Below are positions 1-10,900 of a stretch of DNA of 30,688 nucleotides, one piece after another; position 1 is the first letter of the stretch; each line of letters begins with the position of its first letter. Both the position numbers and the translations under genes were made by a program. The notes beneath the pieces were generated by a model. That model was not told the origin of the DNA. It did no database searches and saw nothing but the letters and a program-made list of their open reading frames with translations. Origin of the DNA: Anaerolineae bacterium (lineage in GTDB: Bacteria > Chloroflexota > Anaerolineae > Aggregatilineales > Phototrophicaceae); assembly GCA_015492875.1 (NCBI GenBank), contig WGEI01000449.1, positions 1 to 30,688 of the forward strand, read 5' to 3'.

Positions 1-1751
1 CTTTTGATACTCATCAGATAGTCTTCCCGCAGGAATTTTTTATGCACTGCCGGGTCAATATGATCCCATGGGAAAACCTCATCAATATCTCGCTCCCGAT
101 GGGTATAAAACCATGGTTCTAGCCCCATTTCTTCAAAGGCTTGTAACCATAAATCATGGTGATGTTGGTCTTGCCAAGCATCAAATTTGCACCCCAGTTC
201 CCACGCGCGGAAAATAACCCGCGACATACGGCGGTCACCACGACTTAAAAAGCCCTCAAATTCAGAGGATTCAATATGATTCCAACGCAAATGCAGGCCT
301 TGTCCTCGAAGTTGCTCTTTGAGCATACGCTGTTTTTCTAGCACTTGTTCAGGTGTATCCTGTGGCACCCATTGGAACGGCGTATGTGGCTTAGGAATGA
401 ATGTGCTCACCCCAACATTTAGCGTCGCTTTGCCCCCAAGCACCTTACGCCCTTCCGCAAGAACAGCTTTGCACAGGTCAATAATGGCCTGCACATCTTC
501 TACCGTTTCATCTGGATGGCCTATCATGAAATAGAATTTGATAGTGCGCCATCCACGTGAATAAACGTCCCGCGCCGTTTGCAAGACTTGTTCAGTTGGC
601 ACAGATTTGTTGATAATATCGCGCATGCGTTCACTGGCGGCCTCTGGGGCAAAGGTGAAACCGCTGCGACGTGTATCGCCCAGTTTCTCTAACAAGTCAG
701 CGCTGGCCGATTCAATGCGTAAGCTGGGCAAGCTTAAGCTCAGCCCCATATCGCCGTATTTTTCCTGAACAGCATCCGCTAGTTCATGTACCCAAACATA
801 ATCAGATGAAGAGAGGCTCAGCAAACTGATTTCCTCAAACCCTGTGTGAGCGACAATTTCGCCAATGGCTGCTAGGATTTCCTCGACGGGGCGCTCCCGT
901 ACTGGTCGTGTAACCATACCAGCGTGGCAAAAACGGCACCCGCGCGTACAGCCGCGCATAATTTCTATTGGCGCACGATTGTGTACCGTATCGATATTGG
1001 GCACTATGAAGCGTGTAAATGGCTTCGGCAGTACAGGTACAATACGTTTCAGCACTTTAGGCGGCGCTTCTGGTGTATTGGGGATGATTTCTTTGACCGT
1101 GCCATCTTCGTTGTAAGTAACATCGTAAAAACGCGGTACATACATCCCTTGAATTTTCGCCACTTCACGCAGTTGCTCTTCGCGGCTAGCATCACGCATA
1201 CGCTGCATCAAACGGCCTAATTCAACGATGATTTCTTCACCCTCACCAATCACAAAGGCATCAATATATTCGTAAATTGGCTCAGGATTATAGCAAGAGT
1301 GCCCACCAGCAATAACTAGCGTATAGCGCTCGTCACGCTCTAAACTACGCAACGGCATCCCCGCCAAATCAAGCATATTGAGCACATTGGTATAAAGCTG
1401 CTCATAAGGAATACTGATGCCCAAAATATCGAAATCCAGTACCCGATGCTTAGTCTCTAATGAGTAGAGCGGAATATCTTCTTGGCGCATTTGCGCTTCC
1501 ATGTCAATCCATGGGCTGAAAACGCGCTCTGCTAGCATATCCGACTGGTTGTTGATTTGCTGGTAAAGCAGCATAATACCTAAATTAGACATGCCAATAT
1601 CATAAACATCGGGAAAGGCGAGCGCGATTTTGACATCAACCGCATCCCAATCCTTTACCACACTGTTATACTCGCCCCCGACATAACGCCCGGGTTTCTC
1701 AACTCGCAGCAAAATGCGGTCTAATATCTGTTCGATTTTTTCAGGGTGCAT
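1..1751 (-). CDS. TIGR03960-family B12-binding-like radical SAM protein (3' end cut by window edge)
   Basis: The frame is open from an ATG at 1751 to the left edge (583 codons), so only the C-terminal end is missing. The start is supported by GGGAG six bases upstream. Residues about 20-230 form a cobalamin-binding-like N-terminal region, including a conserved VIAGGHSCYNPEPI stretch. The radical SAM domain follows, with the iron-sulfur motif RGCTRGCRFCHAG; its cysteines are 268, 272 and 275 (CX3CX2C). The tail contains FIPKPHTPFQW, typical of this family. Such proteins are expected to cleave S-adenosylmethionine, but the substrate is not established. The usual partner, a TIGR03936/DUF2344 protein, is normally adjacent or fused; here it lies at 20098-20775. 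The family assignment rests on recalled sequence features and is strong. The biochemical role is unknown. Confidence 0.9.
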   Translation of the reverse strand, partial: MHPEKIEQILDRILLRVEKPGRYVGGEYNSVVKDWDAVDVKIALAFPDVYDIGMSNLGIMLLYQQINNQSDMLAERVFSPWIDMEAQMRQEDIPLYSLETKHRVLDFDILGISIPYEQLYTNVLNMLDLAGMPLRSLERDERYTLVIAGGHSCYNPEPIYEYIDAFVIGEGEEIIVELGRLMQRMRDASREEQLREVAKIQGMYVPRFYDVTYNEDGTVKEIIPNTPEAPPKVLKRIVPVLPKPFTRFIVPNIDTVHNRAPIEIMRGCTRGCRFCHAGMVTRPVRERPVEEILAAIGEIVAHTGFEEISLLSLSSSDYVWVHELADAVQEKYGDMGLSLSLPSLRIESASADLLEKLGDTRRSGFTFAPEAASERMRDIINKSVPTEQVLQTARDVYSRGWRTIKFYFMIGHPDETVEDVQAIIDLCKAVLAEGRKVLGGKATLNVGVSTFIPKPHTPFQWVPQDTPEQVLEKQRMLKEQLRGQGLHLRWNHIESSEFEGFLSRGDRRMSRVIFRAWELGCKFDAWQDQHHHDLWLQAFEEMGLEPWFYTHRERDIDEVFPWDHIDPAVHKKFLREDYLMSIK

Positions 1752-1804
1752 CAGGCACTCCCATGCTCACTAAGTGGTTGCGGCGAATTTTTATGATGTT
1801 TATC

Positions 1805-1833
1805 ATTATAACCTATATGAAATGGGATTTGAA
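1805..1833 (-). promoter_or_regulatory. Candidate sigma-70-type promoter of the radical SAM gene
   Basis: On the minus strand TTCAAA (1828-1833; 4 of 6 to consensus) is separated by 17 bases from TATAAT (1805-1810; 6 of 6). This predicts a start near 1798 and a leader of about 47 bases. A weaker plus-strand pair, TTGCGG (1778-1783), 17 bases, TATCAT (1801-1806), could serve the divergent gene at 1856. The two -10 boxes would overlap by two bases. Based on sequence match only. Confidence 0.45.
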
Positions 1834-1855
1834 GTGAGGCGCTGAAGGGTATGTG

Positions 1856-2968
1856 ATGGTTAAATGGCGAATGCTTGTGTTATTTTTCACAATAATAATG
1901 TTTAATCCCTCTCTCTTTACTAGCACTGCGGAAAGCGATGCACCTGCGGTGATTTCTGCGGCGAACATCACATCGCTTCGTTCGGTATCGCATATCGATT
2001 TTGCGGACTATGGCGAATTTGAAAGCGGCTGGTTCGCCTTGAGTGAAGATGGTAATCGTATACGGGCGATGAACACCACAGCCTTTTATGACTTTGACTT
2101 GATAACGGGCGAAACCTATCGCACGCCATTACCGCGTGGTCGTGATAATATCCCCGCGCAAGTTGTTGATAGCGCATTGAACTTCCGTACAACGTTTGAT
2201 TTTAGCTATCGCTCTCAAGCAGACGTTTATTTGCTTAATGGTGTGTATTGTGTTTCCTATTTTGGGGATTGGTCAGGTGGTTTTTCTGGTGATAGCTGGC
2301 AACAGTGTTCAGGCCATGCCGATATTCCCCAAAGTATCTGGCTGGACGGAGCAACTGTTTGGCTAGAGGTAGTTGATACTACAACGTGGAAAACGCAAAT
2401 TATTCAGTTGCCTTGTGCCAACCGTGCTGCTGTTTATTTGCCCGAAGATTGCCGTTCTATCCCACATGTGTTAGCTGAAGATACGCAAGCCATTGTACTG
2501 ATTGGCCGTATTTCCCCGCCTTATGCCGTTACCTCTTCCGCAGATGGTGTTGTGAAGCTGTGGGATATTCAGGAAGGGCGGCTTATCTCTTCTGCTATAA
2601 CTGCGGCAGGCGTGCCCGCTGTTTTTGGCCAATTAAATACCGATGCTACGCATTTTATTTGGCGTGACGAAAATTCGCATAGTCTGCGATTAATCAATTT
2701 CATGACGGGGGAAGACCGCTTTATTGCCCCATTAAACGGCGCTTATGCCCAGTATTTCTTTTTAACACCCGCTGCTGATGTTGCTATTGCGGTCAACTTA
2801 GGGTTTGAGCCGTCGGTAATCGCATGGAATACGCGCACAGGCCAGCGGTATAATCTCGGAGCTTACCGTGCCTGCACACGCATTCCTGATATGGCGCGCT
2901 TGAGTGACGATGGCACTACCTTAGTGATTGGCTGCGATACGGGTTTAGATATTTGGCGTATTGAGTAG
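1856..2968 (+). CDS. Secreted beta-propeller (WD40-like) protein of unknown function
   Basis: Encodes 370 residues. I chose the ATG at 1856 because GAAGG lies seven bases upstream; the in-frame GTG at 1853 is too close. The N-terminus is a signal peptide: a charged start, hydrophobic core LVLFFTIIMFNPSLF, and likely cleavage near TAES. The rest is beta-rich with propeller-like blade motifs, such as SSADGVVKLWDIQEGRLISS and the final LSDDGTTLVIGCDTGLDIWRIE, plus weaker blades between. At least six cysteines fit an exported, disulfide-bonded protein. No catalytic motif is visible. It is convergent with the kinase-like gene, with only 3 bp between stop codons and no obvious terminator. A ligand-binding or protein-interaction role outside the cell is plausible; the exact function is unknown. 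Confidence 0.8.
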   Translation: MVKWRMLVLFFTIIMFNPSLFTSTAESDAPAVISAANITSLRSVSHIDFADYGEFESGWFALSEDGNRIRAMNTTAFYDFDLITGETYRTPLPRGRDNIPAQVVDSALNFRTTFDFSYRSQADVYLLNGVYCVSYFGDWSGGFSGDSWQQCSGHADIPQSIWLDGATVWLEVVDTTTWKTQIIQLPCANRAAVYLPEDCRSIPHVLAEDTQAIVLIGRISPPYAVTSSADGVVKLWDIQEGRLISSAITAAGVPAVFGQLNTDATHFIWRDENSHSLRLINFMTGEDRFIAPLNGAYAQYFFLTPAADVAIAVNLGFEPSVIAWNTRTGQRYNLGAYRACTRIPDMARLSDDGTTLVIGCDTGLDIWRIE

Positions 2969-2971
2969 CCG

Positions 2972-3895
2972 TTATAGCGCTTGCACCTGTGTTAAGGCGG
3001 CTCTTAAACGCCTATCGCGCTCCGCTATAGAGACGCGGCTTAAATCCAGAAAACCACGCTCTTCAATGCAAAAGCTAGCCGCCACCGCCCCCATACAGCC
3101 AGCCTCCGCTAACGAACGTCCTTCAGTTAGCCCTGCCAGCAACGCACCGCTATAGGTATTCCCAGCACCAGTTACGTCGACAAGGGTTTCTGGCGTAATC
3201 GCTGGGATATGCCATTGCGCAGTCCCGTCACTGACAATAGAGCCGCTTTGCCCCATGCGCAACATCACAACACCCGCCCCATCGTCATGGAGTTGTTTAA
3301 CGAGTGTGCTTGGCTCTCGTTCATTATAGATAGTGATTGCTTCAACGAGGTTGACAGACACAATGAGCCTATGTCCACTATGGCGATTAAGGGCATCGCG
3401 TACCGTTGTGCCGTGCTCTGCATTGAGAATTTGTTGTAACGGCTCCCACAATATCAAGCTGCTTTTCGGTAATATTTTCAGCCAAGCAGATAAACTATTG
3501 GCGGCGTTGTGCATGTAATAGCTTTTCGCATGGCGATAGGCTTCTGGGCAATGTTCTGGTTGAGCGGCATAGATAAATGGTTCGGTGATTTTTACACGAT
3601 ATAATTCTCGCCTCGTGCCATCTTCTTCAAATAATTGCCATGCCCGTATCTGAGGTATATCAAGCTGGAATAAGCCGCGTATATCGAGATGTTTGGCCAA
3701 GCGTTCGGGGATATGCTGTGGCAAGTTATTGCCATGTACGGCGTTGATGCCGACATTGTCATGCCATAGCGCCATTCCCATAGCGGCGTGTACAGCTGCC
3801 CCGCCTAATTGCTCCATATAAGTTTGGCCGGTGGGCAACACAATATCATCAATGAAAATTGACCCTATTGCAATGATGTCCGGCGAGTGCTCCAT
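2972..3895 (-). CDS. PfkB/ribokinase-family protein with Asn at the catalytic-base position, paired with psuG
   Basis: 307 residues, normal PfkB-family length. The N-terminal substrate-site motif is present (LGGAAVHAAMG, GG at 31-32). The C-terminal signature reads DVTGAGNTYSGALLAGL at 240-256. Family members usually have GAGD, where the Asp is the catalytic base; here it is Asn246 (codon AAT). LILWEP near 148-152 and the GxGN variant recall the fungal MAK32-type branch, from memory only. The start codon lies 3 bp after the psuG stop, so the genes are probably co-transcribed and translationally coupled. psuG partners are normally pseudouridine kinases, so a role in pseudouridine or another C-nucleoside is likely. 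It could instead be a weakened or non-catalytic sugar-binding paralogue. Confidence 0.85.
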   Translation of the reverse strand: MEHSPDIIAIGSIFIDDIVLPTGQTYMEQLGGAAVHAAMGMALWHDNVGINAVHGNNLPQHIPERLAKHLDIRGLFQLDIPQIRAWQLFEEDGTRRELYRVKITEPFIYAAQPEHCPEAYRHAKSYYMHNAANSLSAWLKILPKSSLILWEPLQQILNAEHGTTVRDALNRHSGHRLIVSVNLVEAITIYNEREPSTLVKQLHDDGAGVVMLRMGQSGSIVSDGTAQWHIPAITPETLVDVTGAGNTYSGALLAGLTEGRSLAEAGCMGAVAASFCIEERGFLDLSRVSIAERDRRLRAALTQVQAL

Positions 3896-3898
3896 CAG

Positions 3899-4810
3899 TT
3901 ACACTCTTTGTAATGAGATGGCAATTTGTGCGGCAACCCGCGCATTATTTTTCAACAGGGCTGTATTGGCGTTACGAGACCGGTTTTCGGTTAATTCGGT
4001 AATACGCGCCAATAAGAAAGGCGTTGTTTCTTTGCCGTGAATACCTTGCTTATCCGCTTCTTTGGCTGCTTGCTGAATCGCTTTTTCAGCAATGTCTTGT
4101 GGCAAGGCGTCTTTTTCCGGCACGGGCACGGTGAATAAAATGCCATGGGATGCGCCTATTTTCTCGCCAGCCTTGATTATTTGGGCGGCCTCTTCTGGCG
4201 TATTCACTCTTGCATCAACAGGCAATCCGCTATCACGGGTGAAAAATGCGGGAAGGCCATCGGTTTGATAGCCAATAACGGGGACGCCCTGCGTTTCTAG
4301 AACTTCTAATGTCAACGGTAAATCCAAGATATATTTTGCGCCAGAGCACACAACTGCTATAGGTGTACGCCCTAATTCAATTAAATCAGCTGATACATCA
4401 AACGGATGCCCCCGATGCACCCCGCCAATGCCGCCAGTAGCAAATACGCGAATGCCGGCCATATGGGCAATGATCATCGTTCCCGCCACGGTTGTAGCGC
4501 CGTTTTCTTTACGCCCTATCACAATAGGTAAATCTCGACGGCTACATTTGCGAATTTTTTCACTAGGCTGTTGCCCCAACCATTCAATTTGCGCTTGGCT
4601 TAAACCGATGGTGATTTGGCCATTGAGTATGGCAATTGTTGCCGGAATAGCGCCCTCATCACGAATGGCTTGCTCCATAGCTAGCGCGGTTTCCACGTTG
4701 AACGGATACGGCAGCCCGTGCGCGATAACCGTAGATTCTAGCGCCACAACAGGCTTTCCCCTATCTAACGCTTGTTTAACTTCATTTGTATAGTGCAGTT
4801 CAGGGTGCAT
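3899..4810 (-). CDS. psuG: Pseudouridine-5'-phosphate glycosidase
   Basis: The family reversibly splits pseudouridine 5'-phosphate into uracil and ribose 5-phosphate in the cytoplasm, breaking a C-C glycosidic bond. I chose the ATG at 4810 because GGGAGG lies four bases upstream and the product then starts directly at the conserved region (303 residues; E. coli PsuG is about 312). An open frame extends to 4861 without comparable support. Visible motifs are ALESTVIAHGLP (Glu25), RKCSRRDLP (Lys88), GGIGGVHRGHPFDVSADL (His132, Asp138, Asp142) and CSGAKYILDLP (Lys159). These match the catalytic Glu, Lys, His, Asp and Lys of characterised PsuG in order. The downstream PfkB-like gene starts 3 bp after the stop. 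Upstream lies the giant gene's terminator, and I see no convincing psuG promoter between them, so it may rely on read-through. Confidence 0.95.
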   Translation of the reverse strand: MHPELHYTNEVKQALDRGKPVVALESTVIAHGLPYPFNVETALAMEQAIRDEGAIPATIAILNGQITIGLSQAQIEWLGQQPSEKIRKCSRRDLPIVIGRKENGATTVAGTMIIAHMAGIRVFATGGIGGVHRGHPFDVSADLIELGRTPIAVVCSGAKYILDLPLTLEVLETQGVPVIGYQTDGLPAFFTRDSGLPVDARVNTPEEAAQIIKAGEKIGASHGILFTVPVPEKDALPQDIAEKAIQQAAKEADKQGIHGKETTPFLLARITELTENRSRNANTALLKNNARVAAQIAISLQRV

Positions 4811-4852
4811 AAAACCTCCCATTCTTGAATAGCGCATCATTTTACCACGCTG

Positions 4853-4891
4853 CCCAAACAAAACCGACCCACACCTGTTGGTATGGGCCGG
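4853..4891 (-). terminator. Rho-independent terminator of the giant gene
   Basis: On the minus strand, about 35 bases after the giant gene's stop, CCGGCCCATACC (4880-4891) pairs with GGTGTGGGTCGG (4864-4875) through 12 pairs, two of them G-T, around the loop AACA. TTTTGTTTG follows. This is the strongest terminator-like structure in the window. Confidence 0.85.
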
Positions 4892-4927
4892 CTTTTGGCA
4901 ATAGAATTGCCGTTCAGGTTCTACGGT

Positions 4928-7900
4928 TTATGGCCACACGTTGATAGCATCAATGGTGAAGTTGCGGCCAGGCTCCTGATTTTCGAAGATGACCAAGTGA
5001 TTGCCTTCACCAAATCCATAGAAGACGATGGGCGTGAAGTAGGTGCGGCGTCCTCGCTGGCTGAAATCGCTAGTCAGTGTCGGTGTAGCAGGCTTATTAT
5101 CCGTTGTATATTGCTCACCACCGCAGTGCATGTAGACGCCTTCTACTAGCACCAAGCAGGCGTTGATATTAGAGCTGCCGCGTGCATCCATTTGCTGGTA
5201 GACGGTTATCGCGTTGCCGCTGACATAGGCTTGCATCACTGCGCCAGCATTGCTAGTTGTATGCTGTATCAGGTTGTATGGTCCGCGTGGCGGAGCTTGC
5301 CGCGATGTCGTGGTTGTCCACAGCTCAAATGGTGCAAAGTCTAGGCCTGCTGTGGTGTCGTCATAGAACCCACCTGTTAGGGTTGTATCGCTTGCGTCAC
5401 CAAAGACCACAATCGCATCAATCCAGAGTGTGCGCCCGCTAGCACCACCTACAGTATCGCCCAGATTGCGAATTTGAACATCGTAGGTGTCCGCTGGTAA
5501 GCCATAGAAGGCGAAACCATATTGTTGCAGCGTGCCGCGCGGCAACAGACGCCCCGGGTTCAAGTCCGTCCAGTTGCTATTGCGAGCGTTGTTGTTTGCA
5601 GAGACCACATCACACCACACATCGCCGGATGCAATGCTGCCGATATAGTTTTGTCCAGAGAAGTAGCCCGGTGTTGTTTGGAAGTCGCTATAAGATGCCG
5701 GGAAGGGATCGCCACCAACCTTACGGTAGCAAACCATGAAGTCTGCACCAGCGCCATCGACACGGGTCAAGATTGACCAACCAGTACCGTTGATAGTGAA
5801 GTCCAGTGTCGCACCAATCTCTTTAGTTTCGGCAGCCAATGCACCATTAGCACGATTATCCTTGCGTGAACACCATTCGGTATTCAGGTCACAATTGCGC
5901 CCTGTGTCAGGATTGAGTGCTGTGCCGCCACTGGCGTTGAAGTTCAGGACGGTATCTGGCAAGAACTCATTGTACAGGCCTTCAGATAGCACATTGTTGG
6001 AGATGACTTGATAGCCATCGATATTGAAGAAGCCCTTGCTCAGTGTTGTCAGAATGATTTTGTGTTGGCCACTGAGGCTGCCGCCTAGCAAGCTTGCTAA
6101 ATCAACCATAACCTGCCCAGATGTCTGCATGGCATCCGTTAACGTGCAGTTGGTTGCGTTGGCAATGCTGAAAGTGCGGGTTGCACGATCCCAGGCGACA
6201 GTGCCGCTTAGATTATCAGCACAGACCAGTAGCCATTGGCTGTTTTGGCGGCTAGTAGATGACGTATCCACCACCACAGTATAGCTTGATACACCACTTG
6301 GAACATTTACGCTGATGACCGCTGTTGGGCCAGCGTAGGTGTTGCGGGCGCGGTTATTATCATCGACCACTGCATAACGGCTTTGGCCACTATCTTTCTT
6401 AGCTGCGCGACCAGTAATTTGACTCCAGCGATTTTCTGGCAACACTTGCAAGAATGATGTGCCACTGCCATCAACTGCATCTTCATTGTAGAAGCCCGGC
6501 GCAGAATCTGGTGGCGCGGCGTCATCAAAGACCTGCACGAAGTCGATGCTCAACCGTCCGACAGCGTAGCGGTTCAGTCGCGGGTCATCTTGGTTGCGTC
6601 CCAGTACCGACACGCCGTCTTCTACATCGCGGATACGGACGTAGTAAGTGCCATTGGGCAGACCAGCGGCGACTAAACGGGTTACGGTCGGCGTTGGCCG
6701 TGCTTCTTCGTTTTGGTAGATGATACAGGTTTGTGCATTGCCTGTTTCGCTGGTTTCATCAAACGTCGCGTCATCATCAACACAAATTTCTGTATCGCCA
6801 CCATTGCGGTCGATGGGCATACCGACCATTGCGCCTGTACCTTGGAAGGCGAAGGTTACGGATGCCCCCGGTGTGCTACTTTGCATGATACTGCCGCCGT
6901 AGTAGTTACGAGTATGGAACACTTGCGCCCAGCTGCCACCTTCAGCCACTGCGAACCCATCAACATAGAAAAGGGTTGCGCCATTGGTGGCCACAATTTG
7001 CAGTGTGGCGTTGCTGATAGTGCTGCTTGGCGTGTATTCAAACCGTAGCTGTTGCCATTTATTGACAATACCGTTGGTTGAGGTTGCCGACGCACCCCCA
7101 ATCGGTGAGCCACTATTTGCCAATTGGGCAGTAACCTGTGTGCCGCTAGAGATGTAAACCCAGCCGGTCACGGTGTAGGTTTTGCCCGCCTCTAAGGTGA
7201 AGGAGGCGCTTTCAATGCCCTGTAGCGCAGTGCTTACGTCCACTTTGCGTGAGTAGCGACCGATGTATTTGGGGTTAGTCCAACGGCTATTGACTGTCGC
7301 ACCTAAGCTATTCCACAGCTCGTCGCCTTCCATACCACCATTTGGCAGTACATTGTTGTAAGCTGCGTTGTATTGGATGCCCGGTGTGAACTCATCATGT
7401 AGCCCTGCACTCAGCACGCCGGCAACTGCTGGCTCAACCGCGTCGAACATCACCGCACCATTTGTGAGGGCTGTTACGGTGACGATATGCGGTCCCGTGC
7501 CAGCGCCTGTGTTGTAATGCAGTGTGAAGCCCGCTTGATTGCCAACGCCATTGTTCTCGATGATGGAGCAGGTGCGGTCAGTGCGGTCAGCTTCGCTGAT
7601 AGCGCAGACAAGCAACGGCGCATAGTTGCGGCTTGATGCGCGGTAGATGGTCACGGCATCCGCGTTATTGGTGCGGAAGATGACGCTAGAGCCAGAGCTA
7701 GTTGTGCGGCGGATTTGATCGATATTCTGGCCAGAGTGACGGCTTGCTGCCCGCCCGCTCAAGGTTGACCAATTGTCGCCAACGTACATGAAGTTGTTAT
7801 CAACATTACGGTTGTTGTAGTTGCCTTCATAGCGTTGGCCTGGTGTTAGTTGGTTCAGTGTTGTTGCGTTCAGGTCGCTGCCGAACACCTCAACATAGTC

Positions 7901-10900
7901 GAAGTCCATCTTTAGTGCGCCTGCAGCATGTGGCGCGGTGATATAGTCTTCGTTCAACAGTTGCACCACAGCGGTGTACGTTGTTGCTGGGTTCAAGCCC
8001 AAGATTGTTGCTGCGAAGTCATAGTTCGCCCGCGATTCTGTATTGAACACCTGGCAGATGCCGTTGCTGATAACCGTACTCGCATCTGTTGTGGCTGTAT
8101 CGTCCACACAGACACGGATGAGGTCAGCGTTACGGTCGGCGCGTAGGTGTGCGGCAAAACCGCTACCTTGCAATTGGAAGAGCACACCGCCGTTGATGTC
8201 CTTTGTATTGAACACTGTGCCGCCATAAGCGCCGCGATAAGCTATTTCGGTGTTCGTTGTGGCGCTTAGGTTGCCGTCGAATGCCATGATATTGGCATGG
8301 TTGTTTTGATAAATGCCTTCGGGTAATGGGTCATTGCTATCGACTAAGCGAACGACATCCACAAGGAGTTTACGCCCGTCAGTGTTTTCAATCGTTACCC
8401 AGCAGGCATTGGCCACACAATCCACAGCGCCCGTATCGATAGCAGCACTCTGGTTGTAATCAGCTGCGACGCCAGTTTGGTTGTTAACCGTGACGCATTG
8501 GCTGTTATCGATAGCGTCTTTGGTTGTGTCTGTACCAATAACTCCGAAGCATACCCGCGCTTGCCCAAACTGCTTGTTTACCTGACGGATGTACTCGAAA
8601 TCAGGCTCACCAGTGAACTCGAAGTAAGCGACTGAACCGCGCATATTGCCCTGATGCTGGCTGCCATTGAAGGACAACGGACGCCGCTCAACAACCTCTG
8701 TCAGACTGCCGAAGGGGAAGTATTGCAAACGTGGGTCAGTGTTGTCAACTGGTTCAACCGCATTGATGCGTAGTGTGCTATCTGCGCCAAGAACCTCCAC
8801 GCGGTCAACGTTTAACACTTTGCTGCCATCAGTATTGGTGATGCGCACCGTGTAAGAGCCGTTGTTGCCCGCTGCGTCGCCATGTAAGCCCATGTATGTC
8901 AGGCCAACTTGTTGCAGCGCAGTAGATGACGCGCTGTTGTTGACGGTTTCATTGATATCCGCACAGTCATTATTGCCTTGTGCGCTTACACAGACTGTGT
9001 AACTGCCCGATGTTGTGCTGCTTTCCACCAGCACCACGCTGAAGCCAATACCTTCCATATCGAATTCAACATAGCCACTTGGCGAAATCTGTTGCACCAG
9101 CTTATTCGATGCCTGCGTCATGCTCACCTGAGTGGCGTTATTGAACGTCAGGCTGGCATCATCTTGCTGGTAAATACCTTCGGCCAGAACACCTGCTTCG
9201 AGTATTTGAACGGCATCGAAGTAAATGCGTCCGCCGTGCTTCAGATTAGTGATGCTGATGGCATAGTGGTCAGTGGGGTTATTGGCGATGCTACCGGCTG
9301 GAACAGCGATTTGCTGCTTACCGGCTTTATCCGCCAAGTTGTGCGTTGCACAAGTGCGCTCTTGAACCACATTGGCGTTATCAATTTGCGTCCAGCAAAC
9401 CTCTACGGTATCGCTTGTTGAGGCTGTGCCGTAGTGCAACACAATACCCGCGATTTCTTTCGTGCCATCGCCGGCAACAAACGAAATGCTAGCGCCATAG
9501 TCATCGGTTAGGGCATAGGTTTGGTTCAGGTAACCGCGCGCCCGTGTGCCGCTGGTGAATGACCAACTGTTGTTATCTGGTCCGTAGGTCAGGATAAGGG
9601 CGTTATTGGCATCTCGCTGCTGGTCATCATACAGGCTGCCAAGCACCGATAGCGCGCCATAGACTTGCACCGCATCCACAACTAGCTTAGCCGATGTTTG
9701 GTTGGTGATGGTGACATCGTAGTTGCCTTCCGGCAGGCCGGAGAATGTGATGCCAGATGTGCCAGATACTGTCCGCGTATTATTGGTGCTCACCGTTTGT
9801 GTCGTGCTGAAGCAGCAATCTGTGCCACTCGTTTGGGTGATTTGAACTTGTAGGTTGCCACCCGTTTTGCCGAACTCGGTCACGAAGGTGAAACCTGTCG
9901 CGTTTTGCAGGCTGAATTGCACCGAAGCACCAGCAGTTGTATTGACCAATGCTTGGCCACCGCTGTAAGTTCTACTTGATACAGTATCCCATGTGCCTGT
10001 GTTGCTCAGCTCAAAGATGTCGTTATTGCCATCGGTCGTCAGGCCGTTGCCCACCGATTCTTCAAAGTAACCAGCGGCTAAGGCAGTGCCATGTATGACC
10101 TGAACACGGTCAATCGGTAGTACACCTGGTGTCAGTGCCCGTACTGTAACAACGTGGTTGCCTACGACGCCCAGCGCTGGAATATCGCTCTTGCTCACCA
10201 CCACCTGCGATTGTGTCCCCAAGTCAGTCAGGAAGTCCGCACAATTATCTGCTGCATCGTTGTAGTCATAGCCTGTGCCGTTGTAACTCATAGCACCGCT
10301 AGTATCGTCCACACAAACCTGTACTGTTTTTGTGTTTGTACGGCTCGCTGGCCCGGTATGCAGTACCAGAATGACGCCATCAGTTGAGGGGACATTCACC
10401 TGCATGACCGCTGTTGGACCGGCATAGGTGCGGATAGCTGCGCCACGGCTATCACGTAGGCTGAAGAACGAGCTTTCCGAGTAGTTGCGGGCAAAGCGCC
10501 CTTCAACCGTGCCCCATAGCTCGGCTGGCAAGCCCTGGAGATAGCGATTGCCGCTTCCATCCACTGCTGTGTCTTCATAAGTGCCCGGCGCGCTGATGGC
10601 TGGGGGTAGGGCGCTGTTATACACCCGTACATAGTCAATTGCGATTTGGCCGATGCTACGGCGGTTGTTGCGTGCCGCCACGGTGTTGTTACGCACGAGG
10701 CTGCTATAACCATTTTCCACGTCGCGGATGACAATGGTATAGGTGTTACTTGGCAATGGCCCCACAAAGCGGCTAGTTGTATAGCTTGGCCGCGCCGACT
10801 CGTTATCGTAAGTTGCGCAGTTGGCGTTTTGTAGCCCGTTAGCGCCATAGTCGACCGAGTCAGTGTAGCAGATTTCGACCTCGCCGCCGATATTCTCGGT

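Noticed and set aside
2961..3518. Plus-strand frames opposite the PfkB-like gene
   Set aside because: They are shadows of the minus-strand kinase-like gene, which has clear family motifs along its length.
4800..4960. C-terminal cell-wall or membrane anchor for the giant protein
   Set aside because: The protein ends TIDAINVWP directly after a repeat unit, with no LPXTG, PEP-CTERM or hydrophobic tail.
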